The notes: generated from the sequence alone by a model not told the origin. Positions 11,600-22,856 are shown, counted from the stretch's first letter. The stretch: DNA of 60,000 nt from Diphasiastrum complanatum (GCA_029204225.1 CM055096.1:63829240-63889239), one strand, 5' to 3'. Numbers and translations: made by a program.

Positions 11600-12290
11600 T
11601 TTTGTTTCAATGCAGGCCTATCAACGAGTGGCTACAATGCATGTCCCATTTGTGGTGAGTATTTGCAAGCACGTCATTCACAACATCTATGAAAGATAGT
11701 TTATGAGGGCCATACTCAATACCTTTCATGCAATCAGCCTCTGTGTGATCGGCTTGTTGGTCCAACGTCCCCACGCCATGAAGGTACAATACATATTTGG
11801 GCCAATTAATGTCATTTATTTTTTTAACAGTTACTCTCTCTAGATATGTTCTAATGATAATCTCAATCAAATGTGTGTGCTTGTTTCTTAATATTGTAGG
11901 CAAGTGATTGGCTTCAAATTTCAAGATCCAATCAAGATTTAGGACGACTCCCTCCTAGCATGTTAACGTTGTCAATATTTCATGAACTTCCATACTTGGG
12001 AGAGTTGTTGATAAACCATCTTTTGGACCCAATGCACATATTCAAGAATGTAGGGAGTACAATTTGGGAGCACTTGATTGGTGCCAAAGATATAAAAAAG
12101 GTGCACAAGATGACTCAAAAGAAGTGGAAAAGATGGTCGATTCATGGCTACAAACGGTAGGAAATCAATTGCTCTCTCAAAGGCAAAAGTGGATTTCGAG
12201 ATACAAAGAGACCAAGCATCGTAGACAAACCGCTTGAGCCACTTTCAGGAGAGGGCATAGAAGACAACCATACTCAACTAACCTCGTCCT
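11600..12290 (+). mobile_element. CACTA (En/Spm) Tnp2-type transposase fragment
   Basis: Plus-strand translation gives GLSTSGYNACPICGEYLQ (about 11615-11670) and YEGHTQYLS. After a retained intron-like stretch ending in TTGTAG near 11899, it gives LLDPMHIFKNVGSTIWEHL and KKWKRW (about 12015-12135). These match the Transposase_21 domain of plant CACTA elements (ACPxCGE, HRRFLP-like and MHIEKNV motifs). A short C-terminal piece follows (12180-12290). It is clearly homologous to the minus-strand copy at 24.1-26.5 kb, including the intron-like segment, but lacks the DUF4218-like part, so it carries a large internal deletion. It ends against the truncated copia element. Frameshifts make it dead. 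Confidence 0.78.
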
Positions 12291-14106
12291 TCCAGATCCT
12301 ATTTTTTGATATAGCTTCCATTTCTGTTTCCATAGCTTCACGCCACTCCTTGTGCTCCTTTGATTTAGCAAAAGTTTTTGGTTCTTGAGCCTTGAGCACA
12401 AAACCCATTAGGGCTAGATTCATCTCTAATCTTGCAGGAGGTTTTTGATTTCTACTTGATCTTCTAAGCTCTCCCTGTTCACTAGATTCGGGAGTATCTC
12501 CCTTCTTTGCACCATTTGTGACTGATAAGTACCATTTAGGTACTCTCTTGGGAATTTCAGCATTAGGCTTGCCTTTGTCCAATGGATTTTTTCTATCAAA
12601 ATCCACTTCCTTCTTGACCTGTACTTTTGCTCCCTCATCAAAAGGTTCAGCGATTACTTCAGATTGTTCACCTCGACCCATCACGTCAAATGTAGCATCC
12701 CTAGAAATTACAAGCTTCTGTGCATTTGTGTCATACATCCTGTATTCCTTGGCCTTCTCGTCATATCCAAGGAAAATACACTTGATAGCTTTTGCATCCA
12801 ATTTCCTTCGTTTGTCATCAGGAATATGAGTATAAGCATCACAACCAAATACTCTCAAATGAGAAATATTAGGTTTCTTTCTGGTAATAGCTTCATGAGG
12901 TGTCTTACCTTCCACGGATTTTGTAGGACACTGATTCAAGATGTGCGTAGCTGTGCTACAAGCTTCTGCCCAAAAGGTGTTTGGCAGACCCTTGCTTTTG
13001 AGCATTGCCCTGGCCATCTCAACAATAGATCTGTTCTTTTGTTCTGCAACTCCATTTTGCTGTGGTGAATAAGGTGTTGTAGTCTGTCTCTTGATCCCTT
13101 GATCTTTGCAGAAATCAATAAATTCTGTCAAAAAATACTCACCACCTCCATCAGATCTCAAAGTTTTGATGCAACATCCTGTTTGCTTTTCAACTAATGC
13201 CTTGAATTCCCTGAACTTAGCAAAAGCATCTGATTTCTTGCTTATGAAATAAATCCAAATGCATCTGCTATAATCATCAATGAAAGTGATAAAGTAGTAG
13301 TAGCCAGTAAGAGATCTAGTCTGCATAGGTCCACATAAATCACTATGGACAAGATCTAGGATGCCACTGGCTCTCCTTGTTCCACTTTTGGGAAACCTCT
13401 CTGTGTGTTGTTTTCCCAAAATGCAACCTTCACAAATTTTTCCTTCAAAAAAAATATCAGGCAATCCTATAACTAGATTACCTCTTTTGAGAATCTGTAA
13501 ACTTTGAGCACTAATATGACCGAATCGTTGATGCCAAAGATCACTTTGACTATCAACCGTGCTTACCATAGCTTGAGAAAAAGATCTTGCATTCAATTTG
13601 TAGAGTCGATTCCCGTTGACTCTAGCTCCTATAGCAATCACTTTGTAGTGATTCTTGATGTCTTTGACAAGACGTTTGTCACTGTCAAACTCAACCTTGA
13701 GTTCTTGATCAGCCATCGTCCCAACATATAGTAGATTGTTAGCTAAGCCAGGTACATATTGCACATTGCTTATCCGCTTTATCTTCCCGCTGGCTAACAT
13801 CACTAGTACCACTCCAACTCCTTTAACAGATAGCAATTTGCCATCGGTTTGTCCAACTTCATCACCATTGTGAGTTTCCTTGAGTTCTGAAAACCATTCT
13901 TTCCTTGAAGTCATGTGCTTGGACGCACCACTATCAATGTACCAGGTATCCTTGGCTTCATCACTTGTCATTAATGCTGTAATGGACAAGTTTGAATTCT
14001 TACCTGTATCACCTTCATATTGATCATCATCGTATTGATGTTGATCAACATAATTGTCTTCATAATAGTCATCATCAACTTGATGTTGATCAGCATAATT
14101 GCCCAC
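12274..14106 (-). CDS. Ty1/copia polyprotein: protease, integrase, start of RT
   Basis: The longest intact frame of the window (610 aa), part of a copia Gag-Pol. Order: a D/Y-rich spacer to about residue 35; aspartic protease active site DTWYIDSGASKHMTS near residue 55; GAG_pre-integrase (SDLWHQRFGHISAQSLQ, CEGCILGKQH); integrase core from about residue 250 with D (VHSDLCGPM), D (ITFIDDYSRCIW) and E (PYSPQQNGVAEQKN), then the C-terminal LRVFGCDAYTHIPDDKRRKLD. It ends at EWREAMETEMEAISKN, the first residues of reverse transcriptase, then breaks off against CACTA DNA, so RT and RNase H are missing. Integrase catalytic residues look intact. The frame begins downstream of gag on the same strand. 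Confidence 0.92.
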   Translation of the reverse strand: MGNYADQHQVDDDYYEDNYVDQHQYDDDQYEGDTGKNSNLSITALMTSDEAKDTWYIDSGASKHMTSRKEWFSELKETHNGDEVGQTDGKLLSVKGVGVVLVMLASGKIKRISNVQYVPGLANNLLYVGTMADQELKVEFDSDKRLVKDIKNHYKVIAIGARVNGNRLYKLNARSFSQAMVSTVDSQSDLWHQRFGHISAQSLQILKRGNLVIGLPDIFFEGKICEGCILGKQHTERFPKSGTRRASGILDLVHSDLCGPMQTRSLTGYYYFITFIDDYSRCIWIYFISKKSDAFAKFREFKALVEKQTGCCIKTLRSDGGGEYFLTEFIDFCKDQGIKRQTTTPYSPQQNGVAEQKNRSIVEMARAMLKSKGLPNTFWAEACSTATHILNQCPTKSVEGKTPHEAITRKKPNISHLRVFGCDAYTHIPDDKRRKLDAKAIKCIFLGYDEKAKEYRMYDTNAQKLVISRDATFDVMGRGEQSEVIAEPFDEGAKVQVKKEVDFDRKNPLDKGKPNAEIPKRVPKWYLSVTNGAKKGDTPESSEQGELRRSSRNQKPPARLEMNLALMGFVLKAQEPKTFAKSKEHKEWREAMETEMEAISKNRIWKDEVS

Positions 14107-14939
14107 TTGCCATTTGCCTTTTCTTTGTTCTATCTCCTTCTGTTTCTTGAAGCATTCACGCTCCCAATGTCCAGGTTTATTTTTCTTGGAATAGCCGCGT
14201 CCTTGACCTCGACCTTGATTCCAATTGCCTTGATTTGGGCCATCATTGGATTGTTCTTAAAATTGTTGGAACGATCCATGATATGAGTTTCCACCTCTTG
14301 ATTGGTGTCTTCCACGACCAAATCTGCCAACACATCCTCTCACTGCAAGAGCTTGATCAAATCCCCTATTGCGATGACTCAAGTTCTCTTGACGTTGTTC
14401 TTCCTACAAAAGCAATCCACCTAACTCTTCATAGGTTGGAAGATTTTCCCGTGTGGCTATACTTGTCACAAACATTTGATGTGACTCACTCAAACTATTC
14501 AATGTCAACTACATGATCTCACGATCCTGTACTCTCTCTCCAACTACTGCTAATTGGTCACGAATCTCTTTGATCTTCAATAGGTGATCAACAACAATGT
14601 GTGCAGCTTCATCTTCAGGAATAGCACTCGAGATGTGTTTGTGATCTCAAACAATGCCTTCAACGTATCCCATGCTTCTTTTGGTCCTTCTGAATCCAAA
14701 ATGTAGGGAATAATTGCATCTCTAACTGATAAGTTGATGGCATTTTGTGCTTTCCGTTTTCTCCTATCAAATGCCCGCTAATCTTCTTCAATCACTGGCC
14801 TTGTCTCTTCACCTGTCACAATCTCCCATAGCTCCTTTTCCATCAAAATATTTTCCAGTTTGAATTTCCAAACTACATAGTTGCCGGCTCCTTCCAATTT
14901 GCTTGACTCATTGAGGACACTCTCGCTTAGAGTTGCCAT
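14107..14939 (-). pseudogene. Ty1/copia gag, broken
   Basis: Starting at the ATG at 14939 the minus strand reads MATLSESVLNESSKLEGAG, then YVVWKFKLENILMEKELW, the copia Gag opening, followed by EEDxRAFDRRKRKAQNA with a TAG stop at x, and RDAIIPYILDSEGPKEAWDTL of the UBN2 domain. Further downstream CW(E)RECFKKQKEIEQ-like and DRSNNFKNNP frames lead into the pol frame. Several stops and frameshifts occur. Gag forms the element's cytoplasmic particles. It is the leader partner of the long pol frame and shares its LTR and priming site. Confidence 0.75.
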
Positions 14940-15011
14940 TAGTGAACAGATGAGTCCGGATCAAGTAATTTATCACACCACAAAACTATATTTTTTTTTG
15001 GTTATACACCT

Positions 15012-15215
15012 GATATCGGAATAGAGCGCGGAAGTATGGCTGCTCAGGATCCTCTTTAACTTGTGCGCGTGGATCCGATATTGAAGCATGCAATATCAGA
15101 TCGGAACGCAGATGTACAACTGCTCGGAGTTCTCCTTATCTTGCGCGCTTAACATCGGACTAGAGCGCGGATGTACGACTAATTGGGTTTCTCTTCAGCT
15201 AGCGCGCTTGGATCC
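15012..15215 (-). repeat. Three degenerate tandem units in copia leader
   Basis: Three units share TCGGA(A/C)TAGAGCGCGG(A)-like starts (about 15016, 15101 and 15155) and GCGCG(T/C)-containing ends, often with GGATCC. They lie between the priming site and gag, in the 5' untranslated leader. Confidence 0.6.
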
Positions 15216-15679
15216 AATATTGGTACGGATATATAAAAAAGAAGAAGAGTATAAGAACTTTCAGAAAAAAGTGATCGTTCAAACAAACAAATATCAGTAA
15301 TGTGAAAGGTATGAAGCCTCAAAGCTCCAAATGGTAGTACTAGACACTGTCTGGTGTGATTTGCAGTACCCCAAACAAACAAATGAGAGATTTCTTGGCA
15401 CAACTCTGACATTTTTCACAAAGACTAAAAGAAAAATTGTAAAACTTTTTCCACTCAACAAATTTTCAATCTGTCTGATGCTACCCTGGCCTTTCTGATG
15501 CCTCTAAGACTGTGTCTTCGTTCCCCACTAATAATTGTGAGCTCCAAAATACATCAAGAAGGATTTCTTCCAGCCGTTTTTGTCTCTTCAAGCTTTCACC
15601 TCTTGTGAAGGACTTTCTCACTTCGTTGCGGAGTCTGTGACAAGCTGTATCCACCGATCAGGCACGTAGGACTATCGTA

Positions 15680-15691
15680 GCTTTGATACCA
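15680..15691 (-). other. tRNA-Met primer-binding site of copia element
   Basis: The minus strand reads TGGTATCAAAGC, one base off the canonical TGGTATCAGAGC. It directly borders the LTR and precedes gag. Confidence 0.85.
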
Positions 15692-15952
15692 TTTCAATAA
15701 TCAGATATGCAACATCAAGCATTCACCAAAAGCAATCACCAAAGAAGCTGGAAGAAGAACACGCACTATAAATCTATCACACTAATACATACTGAATGTA
15801 AAATGTACATATATACCCTGAACCCTGATAAAGAGGAAAAACTTAGGAGTAGACTACTAGACTAGCCTACGGCTAGTTACAGCTAATAATAAAGTACATC
15901 GTAAACAGTAACTAAGAAGTGTAACAATGAAGTTTATCATTGATTTCTAACA
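15692..15952 (-). mobile_element. 5' LTR of the 12.3-15.95 kb copia element
   Basis: On the minus strand this ~260-bp LTR begins TGTTAGAAATCA at 15952 and ends at the priming site. It includes a TATA-like GTATATATGTACA (about 15805-15820). The opening TGTTAGAAATCA is typical of plant copia LTRs. Its partner LTR is absent because the element's 3' half is lost. Confidence 0.8.
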
Positions 15953-16128
15953 AAAGTATGTGTTCAGGGTCATGAACGTGAAAGATCTTACTCTCCTAGA
16001 TGTAAGAAACTACTTACAGATACTCATAGGCAGAGCTGTCCTTACTACTCAGTTAGTTGGATTGAAATTTTTCACAATATGTTTCTACTTATAATATAGT
16101 CATAATAAAATTTTCGAGAGCAGCTTCC

Positions 16129-16362
16129 TTATGGCATCATCATCAAATGAGTGGATTTGAGGTATGACAGATAAGCTACAACTGTTTCACCTACATTGAT
16201 TGGAATGAAGCACCCAAAACTATAAGTTTTGTTAGCTACACCTTTCTTGCACTTGCAACTTAACACTGCAACTGCTGTTCCCCGATGCATCTGACTAAAA
16301 ATAGGAGGAGGACCCAAGCTTTTGAGAGTAGGTTCATGCCACTGTAGGGTATTCAGATCCAT
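16129..16362 (-). pseudogene. Short frame with weak kelch-like motif
   Basis: The 77-residue frame starts MDLNTLQWHEPTLKSLGPPP and continues to RGTAVAVL. The pattern D-L-x-T-x-x-W...GPPP...R-G-x-A resembles one blade of a kelch repeat. Only a single blade is seen. It could be an exon of a decayed host gene on this strand. Flanking exons cannot be assigned and the match is too short to be certain; a chance frame is the alternative. Confidence 0.25.
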
Positions 16363-16460
16363 TAGTCAGATTATGCAATATTGAATGAGAACAGGCCTAC
16401 CTCTGCTTCATTGTACCTAGCAAAGCTTGAAGGTGGATGAAACAAATCAATAGTAGTATT

Positions 16461-16582
16461 TAGACATTGTTACAAAACAAGAGATTTCAAAGATTGCAAC
16501 ACTATTGTGTTGCATGCATTTTAGACATTGTTACAAAACAAGAGATCTCAAAAATTGCAACACTAATGTGTTGAATGCAATT
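16461..16582. repeat. 61-bp tandem duplication
   Basis: Two copies (16461-16521 and 16522-16582) beginning TAGACATTGTTACAAAAC differ at only a few positions. Confidence 0.9.
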
Positions 16583-17699
16583 CTATATTCCACTTCAGAT
16601 CATGCAATAGCTATGCAAAGCCACCTTGGTACTTTGAGCTTATAAAACTGCTTGGTAAAATTCTCTTGAATACTTTGTTGTGACTGCATCCATGGAGAGT
16701 TTCATTGAATGATACCTTTCGAAGTCTATTTTTTTGTCTTCCTAATGCAAGATATTCATCATTTGAAGATGTTTCACATATCTTATGCATGCAAGCATCC
16801 GTTTGATTGGCAACAATCCTTTGGGGGATTTGCTGATCTATGCATCAGTTGTTGTTCTTCTAAATTTGCCGAACCTACAAGTTAGAGACAATTAATGGAA
16901 CATCTAGCAAACTAGGTTTAAAGCCCACATATCTATGAACATGTATAACAAAAAAAAAATCTCTTAAGATGCAAAAATTTCCAAATGTATATCTATAGGA
17001 TTTTGCAGAATAAATGAATCTAACGTAAAGAAATAAATGACAGTTCTCGCTCTCTCTCACCGTCTTCATTGCATGTTTTGAAGCATACTCTGAACGTTGT
17101 TTTTGTTCTCAAAGATCTCAACATAGTAGATAAATTTGTCATTCTTCTCATATGTTGTCAGTGAAGGTTTCTCTTCCTCTATAAGCCACAAACAGAGTTC
17201 ATATTATTGTGATGATCCACATCCGGAGCATAGTAAAGTTACAGGAGAAGTATTTTATGAGACCAATTAGTCTGCTAAAAGGGATGTAGCCATCATTTAT
17301 GCTGGGCATGCAAGATAAGAAAGCCAAACGACTAGACAAAGATCGTTGTCAAAGCAAAAGCACAAGAAGCCTAGTTTTGTAGGAAGAAAGAGATTTGTAG
17401 TATCTTGGCTGAGGATAAGGCCACAAGGGACTCTCTGGGGATAGCGACAACAAGGGATTTTAGAAGTACATGTACAAAGAGACATATTGGTGGCACATGA
17501 CTGAACTCGCAAAGACACCATTATTGTTGGTTGCAGGTGAAGATCAATTTCCAGACAAAGAAGTCTCTTTCCGCAGACAAAGGCAATTACATTTCTAGCG
17601 TGCCTTTGGTGACCTTGTACTTCTAGATCAAAAATCCTATCAACAATATGACTAGATTCAATGCATCTAACATTCAAATTTGAATGTGTTCAAACTCGT

Positions 17700-17859
17700 C
17701 CTACTACATTTCCCAGACTTTCCAATAGTGGTAATTCAAATACTTTTAGACTAAAATAACTTTGAAAATCCTTATCTCTAAGTCTAAAATGCAAATTGTC
17801 CTCGATTGCCAAATAAACAAATATGTCCAAAATATCAAACTAGTTGACAATTTCTCACA
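17700..17859 (-). mobile_element. LTR U3 start of copia remnant A
   Basis: On the minus strand a GAGGGAG polypurine tract is followed at 17859 by TGTGAGAAATTGTCAAC, the LTR 5' edge. The first ~150 bases match the LTR edge at 20397 and a fragment ending at 48159. The rest of this LTR cannot be followed confidently to the left. Confidence 0.7.
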
Positions 17860-17866
17860 CTCCCTC

Positions 17867-19696
17867 TTCAACTAATTTTAGCATAGATTTTGAAAGTACA
17901 CCAAGTGATGTTCTATGCTTTGTAAACAAGTCTTTTTCCAATGCTTTGGTGAAGATATCAGCTACACATTCCTTTGAAGACCTCCTTTGCCATGACTTGC
18001 TCTCTCACAAAATGATATGCCACCTCAATGTGCTTGCTCCTTGCATGAAAGATAGGATTGCTTGCCAATATTTGGGCTGAAAGGTTGTCACAAAAGATGA
18101 TTGGACTCTCTGGAAAATCCTGCAAGTGCAGATCTCTCACCATCCTTTTGATCCATAACATCTCCTTTGTGCATGATGTAAGTGCTTTGTACTTGACCTC
18201 AGTAGATGACAATGAGATCGTGGCTTGTTTCTTTGACATCCAAGAGATAGCTCCATCACCTATGAAAATAGCATATGCACTTATGGATTTCCTATCCATT
18301 TGATCTCTAGCAAAGTCCGAATATGAGAATCCAAACAAGTTAGATGATGATCCCTCATAAAGAATGTCATAATCTCTAGATCCCGAGATGTACCTCAAGA
18401 CTCTTTTTCCTAGCTTCCAATGCTCCACACTAGGATCCTGCATATATTGGCTTAATCTACCAACACAATAGCTTAGATCAGGTCTTGTGATGGTTAGATA
18501 AATAAGTGAACCAACTAGCTTCCTATAGACAGTAATGTCCTTGACGGATCTTTCGTTACCTCTTATAGTGAGCTTTACATTTGACTCCATAGGTGTATCA
18601 CAAGGCTTTGCATCTACCACATGAAATATTTTAAGAATAGAGTTAGGATACTTCTCTTGACAAATGAGATTATATTGAGAATATCTAAACACTTCTATAC
18701 CCAAGATATAATACAAATGTCCAAGATCATGCACCTCAAACTCCCTCTTAAGTGCAATCTTGATCTCTACAATATCTTGATTGTTTCCTCCAATCAATAT
18801 AATATCATCCACATAGATTAGTAGAATGGTAACATCATTTCCAACAAACCTATGATAAAGTGAATTATCATACTCACTCAGTACAAAGTTTTGAGAAAGT
18901 AGAAATGTGTTAAGCTTAGCATACCAACTCCTTGGTGCTTGATTAAGCCCATACAAACTCTTTTGTAGTAGACACACATGATTTGGCTTTGTAGGTGAAA
19001 TTTAGCTCTCGGGTTGCTCCATGTACACTTTCTCCTCAAGATCACCATTCAAAAATGCATTTGTAATGTCCAATTGCCATAGATACCGACCAAATAGAGT
19101 AGCAAGTGAGATGATGACCCAATGCTTGCCATCTTTTCCACAGGTGCAAAGGTCTCATCATAGTCAATACCATGTTCTTGTGCATATCCCTTGGCCACTA
19201 CTAACCTTGCTTTGTGTTTGTTGATTGATCCATCTTGGTTTGTCTTCACCTTGAAGATCCACTTGCATCCAATAGCTCTCTTATCCTTTAGAAGTTCCAC
19301 CAATCTCCATGTGTTGTTCTTCATAAGAGCTTGATACTCAAGATCCATTGCTTGGATCCATTCCTCTTTTTGCCTTGCCTCATCTACAAATGTAGGTTCA
19401 TCAAAAGAGGTTAGGAAAGCATAATTTGTTCGAGCAACAACTTTCTTACCTTTCTCATCATATGTGAGTCTCGAAGGTTGTTGTCTTTCACTTGATGTCC
19501 TCCTTGGCTTTTGACTTGAAGAAGGCCCTTCACCATCAACATCCAAAGTACCATCAATCACATCATCAACATCAAGAATGTTAGATCCAATGTCCACACC
19601 ACCACTTGAAGAAACTTTTGGAAAGTTTCCTTCATGGAAAATGACATCTTTTCCAATGGCCACTTTATTGGTTGAAGGAATGTAGATCATTGGCAA
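17867..19696 (-). pseudogene. Ty1/copia RT and RNase H (remnant A)
   Basis: The upstream frame (19049-19696) begins in the integrase-RT linker (VAIGKDVIFHEGNFPKV) and enters RT (EEWIQAMDLEYQALMKNNTW, IGCKWIFKVKTNQDGSI, GYAQEHGIDYDETFAPV). A frameshift near 19.1 kb separates it from the next frame (17958-18977): QKSLYGLNQAPRSWYAKL, catalytic LIYVDDIILIGG, LVGSLIYLTITRPDLSY, and RNase H (SYSDFARDQMDRKSIS, ISLSSTEVKYKAL, FCDNLSAQILASNPIFHAR). The polypurine tract and LTR edge follow at 17867-17859. It is related to the 20.4-21.0 kb and 39.2 kb pieces. Integrase and gag are missing. Confidence 0.9.
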
Positions 19697-19749
19697 GATT
19701 GGTGAATTGTTGTCTTTCTAACCCAAGATCATTTCATAGGTTTGGATCT

Positions 19750-19976
19750 TAATGGATCTCAAATCTTTCACATCTACTCTATGAATGAGATGCAAATTTA
19801 ATAAGAACTTGATCAAACATCAAACATATGATATGAAGAAGTTGTTGTCCGTACAAAATAGTACGTGTGGATCCGAAAATAGCATAAAATAAGCATTCTA
19901 CACACAAAATTGCAAGATATCACAAATATAGTGCACCAATGGATAGATGAACCAAAGAGAACTCATGTATAAGCAT

Positions 19977-20068
<92 letters not shown>

Positions 20069-20397
20069 TGTCCCTTCTCACATATGTATAGCTATATATA
20101 GCATATCCATGACTCACTAATGAGTTTGGTTTCCCTCCATAATAAAAACCCTAGCATCAATGTGGACTAGATTCAAATGTCTCCACATTCAAATTGAATC
20201 TTCTAAAACTTGTGTACTACACTTTCCCATACTTTCAAAAAGTGTACTTTCCCACACTTTCAGAAAGTGTTTATTCAAATGCTTTTAAACTAATATAACT
20301 TTGAAAAATCAAACTCTAAGTCTAATATGAAAGTTGGCCTCAATTGCCAGATATACAAATATGACCAAAATAGCAAATCTAGTTGAAATTTCTCACA
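19750..20397 (-). mobile_element. 3' LTR of copia remnant B
   Basis: On the minus strand it starts TGTGAGAAATTTCAACTAG at 20397 after a GAGGGAG polypurine tract. It has a palindromic TATA box GCTATATATAGC at 20090-20101, and a (TC)n tract beginning about 25-30 bases downstream, where transcription would start. The 3' edge near 19.75 kb is approximate. Confidence 0.7.
19979..20065. repeat. (GA)n microsatellite inside LTR
   Basis: Uninterrupted GA run of about 86 bases, (TC)n on the LTR's sense strand, immediately after the predicted start site. Confidence 0.97.
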
Positions 20398-21003
20398 CTC
20401 CCTCATAAACTTTGAGAACACTCTAAGTGAAGTCTTATGCTTCATGAACAAGTCCTTTCTTAATGCTTTGGTGAAGATATCAGTTACAAATTTCTTTGAG
20501 GACACATGTTGCAGCTCCACCTCCTTTGCCATGACGTGCTCCCTCACAAAATGAGATGCCACCTCAATATGATTGCTCCTAGCATGAAAGATAGGATTGG
20601 TTGCCAACTTTTGAGCTGATATGTTGTCACAAAAGATAATTGGGATCTCTGAAAAATCCAACAAGTGAAAATCCTTGAGCATCCTCTTGATCCATACCAT
20701 CTCCTTTGTGCAATGTGTAAGTGCTTTGTACTCGACCTCACTATATGACAATGAGATAGTGGCTTGTTTCTTCGACATCCATGATATAGCTTTATCACCT
20801 ATGAAAATATAATGAGCACTTATGGATTTCCTATCCATTTATCTCCAGCAAAGTCCAAATCTAAAAATCCAAACAATTTAGGTGATGATCCCTCGTACAA
20901 TATGCCAAAATCTCGAGTTCCCATTATGTATCTCAAAACCCGTTTCCCTAGCTTCCAATGCTCTTCACTAGGATCTTGCATCAATTGGCTAAATCTTGCG
21001 TAA
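20398..21003 (-). pseudogene. Ty1/copia RNase H (remnant B)
   Basis: The minus strand reads RDFGILYEG-like and KLFGFLDLDFAGDKW across frames, then MDRKSISAHYIFIGDKAISW, KKQATISLSYSEVEYKAL, FCDNISAQKLATNPIFHAR, and EVELQHVSSKKFVTDIFTKAL, the end of copia Pol. One frame break lies near 20.84 kb. Upstream sequence stops at 21003, where unrelated GC-rich DNA begins, so RT and everything before it is lost. Strong similarity to remnant A shows the same family; the two are nested or tandem insertions. Confidence 0.88.
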
Positions 21004-22240
21004 TGAGCAGGTGTGAGGGTGTTTTTTGAGAGAGAATCTCAGCTTTGGAGAGAGAATTATCCATTTTCTAGAGAGAAAAAATAACTTCACTTTGGACAAA
21101 TGGAGAGAGAAGTCCAGGTGCACTGCTTCTGAAGGTGCCTCTTGAATACAAAGAAAGCCATAGCATCTGGCAATAGGTTAAAATCAACTTCAAAGGGCAC
21201 TTCGACCCACGTCTGAAATGGCCTTTATAACGGAAGGGAAGTTGAAACCTTCGGGAAGGCTTTGTCAACCATACACTGACCCCCACTTGCCCTGGGCTGA
21301 AATGTGCACAAGCATTTATGTTTGTGCAGTGTGCTCACGGAGCCGTATTGCCCCCGCGCCCGGTACGACAGCCCCCCCTACTGGCACAATTTGATATGGC
21401 CTGAGAAATTTTTTTCGTGAGCCCTCGCTACTCGGGCACCGGGATGCCTGACTGCTCGGGCATGCCTGGAGCCCACCCGTGCTGCCCATCACCCACCCAT
21501 GCTGCGCCACCTATCCCGGGCAGCGGTGCCCATCTGCCTTGCCCACCTGCCTAGAGTCGTCCCACCTGAAGTCATGTCCTGTCCGACGTCACGTGTTCCT
21601 TGATGGGAGGGCCCTTGCCCGAGGGTGGGAGCCCGAGGGCAGGCCCTGACCAACAAGGAAGGCCCGAGGGCTTCGGGCCTTCCCCTACGTAATGCCATTG
21701 TGCGAAGTTTTCTTTTTTTTGTTTTTACGTGTGAACCAGTTTTTTTTTTTTTTTTTTGATTTTTTGCCGTTTTTTTTTTCGCAAATTCTTTTGCGTTTGT
21801 GGTGGAATGTGGATATGGACAGCCAATGACGGGCTGCCACATAGCACATGCACATTCCACTGGAGAGAGGAGAGAGAAAGTGAATTCCACCGGAGAGAGG
21901 AGAGAGAATGACAGATTCCTATGGACATTATGCTCCGAGGTGGTCCCAAAATACAAAGGACACCTGAGCACAAGGGATTACGTCCTATTAGACGCCCACC
22001 TGGTCTCGAGCACCCACACATCGAAGTAATGGGGGAGCTTGCATACATATCCCTGAGTGGCAAACTCCCCCAATGCTTATGGGATGAGGAGGGAAGTGCC
22101 ACGAGCGCTTCAGACCAGTGCCCGGGAGCGGGCCGAAGGGGCCGCCGGTTTTTCGGCAGGGACCCGGGCACCAATGGCTTGGGGTGCCGGAACTGGAAGA
22201 TGGTAAAGGGGGAGCGTACAGGCCCCCACTTGGATCTCTA
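21004..22240. other. GC-rich non-coding stretch with CTCGGGC/GCCCGAG words
   Basis: No convincing gene. The part from 21.33 to 21.70 kb is rich in C and G and repeats CTCGGGC or its complement many times. Poly-T runs follow at 21.71-21.78 kb. An inverted repeat lies at 22029-22077 (ATGGGGGAGCTTGC with GCAAACTCCCCCAAT). It may be LTR or leader DNA of a gypsy-type element; that is inference. Confidence 0.4.
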
Positions 22241-22856
22241 CTTAGACTTCGAGGTGTGGTTGGATCTCTACTTAGACTTTTTGTGTGGCAGCCTGGACTT
22301 CCGTATCATCTCTAGGTACAGGATAGAGGTTGGGCTGGGGTAGGTTTCTTCCTTTGACGCATTCTCTCTGCATATCGATTTAAGGAGTCTTTGCAGAACT
22401 ATGCGTTTAAAACGTGTACTCACTGTACTGAAATATTGGGTGCATAGATCACTCATCCAAATCAGCCATTCTCAGTTTATAATGATGAAAGGGAGCCGGA
22501 GTTGTTTTCATACGAGAGTGAATCAGCCATTCTCACTTTACGCATGATGAAATGGAGCTGGAGTTGTTTTTATAGGAGAGTAAAGTTCATCACTGTAGCT
22601 TGAGCTTTGCAGTAATGGTTTCAGATCAATCTTTGGATCTAGAACATAAACTGGAATTGATTGCTAAGATTATTACATCCAAATCAACTATCTCTATACA
22701 TGTCTACTGCAATTGAGTGCAAAGATTAGCTGCTAACGATTTCTTGATTTACATGTCATATAGACGGATACAATTAACATCACCACTGTAGTTGAGCTTG
22801 TTGACAATCCATCACTGGATCTACATTCTTCTTCTCATCTGCATAACCGGAAACAC
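22240..22856 (+). promoter_or_regulatory. 5' flank of SAUR gene 1, shared with SAUR gene 2
   Basis: Patches of this flank match 52.72-53.16 kb: TAGACTTCCGTAT/GACTTCCGTATCATC, GAGGTTGGGCTGGGGTAGG, GGTTTCTTC, CCAATTTAAGGAG-like, ATCAATCT...ACTGGAATTGA, and CTCATCTGCATAA just before the ATG. The duplication that made the two genes therefore included several hundred upstream bases. Specific auxin-response elements were not identified with confidence. Confidence 0.55.

Larger units (their letters stand above)
15953..17290. other. Gene-poor stretch, possible minus-strand exon remnants
   Basis: Several minus-strand pieces read as protein-like, such as NDKFIYYVEIFENKNNVQ near 17.1 kb and SSNDEYLALGRQKNRLR near 16.75 kb. 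No continuous gene model or recognised domain emerges. Confidence 0.25.

Noticed and set aside
21489-22343. Overlapping Pro/Gly/Arg-rich frames on both strands of the GC-rich stretch
   Set aside because: Long frames are expected by chance in GC-rich DNA. No motif, no conserved start and both strands open at once.
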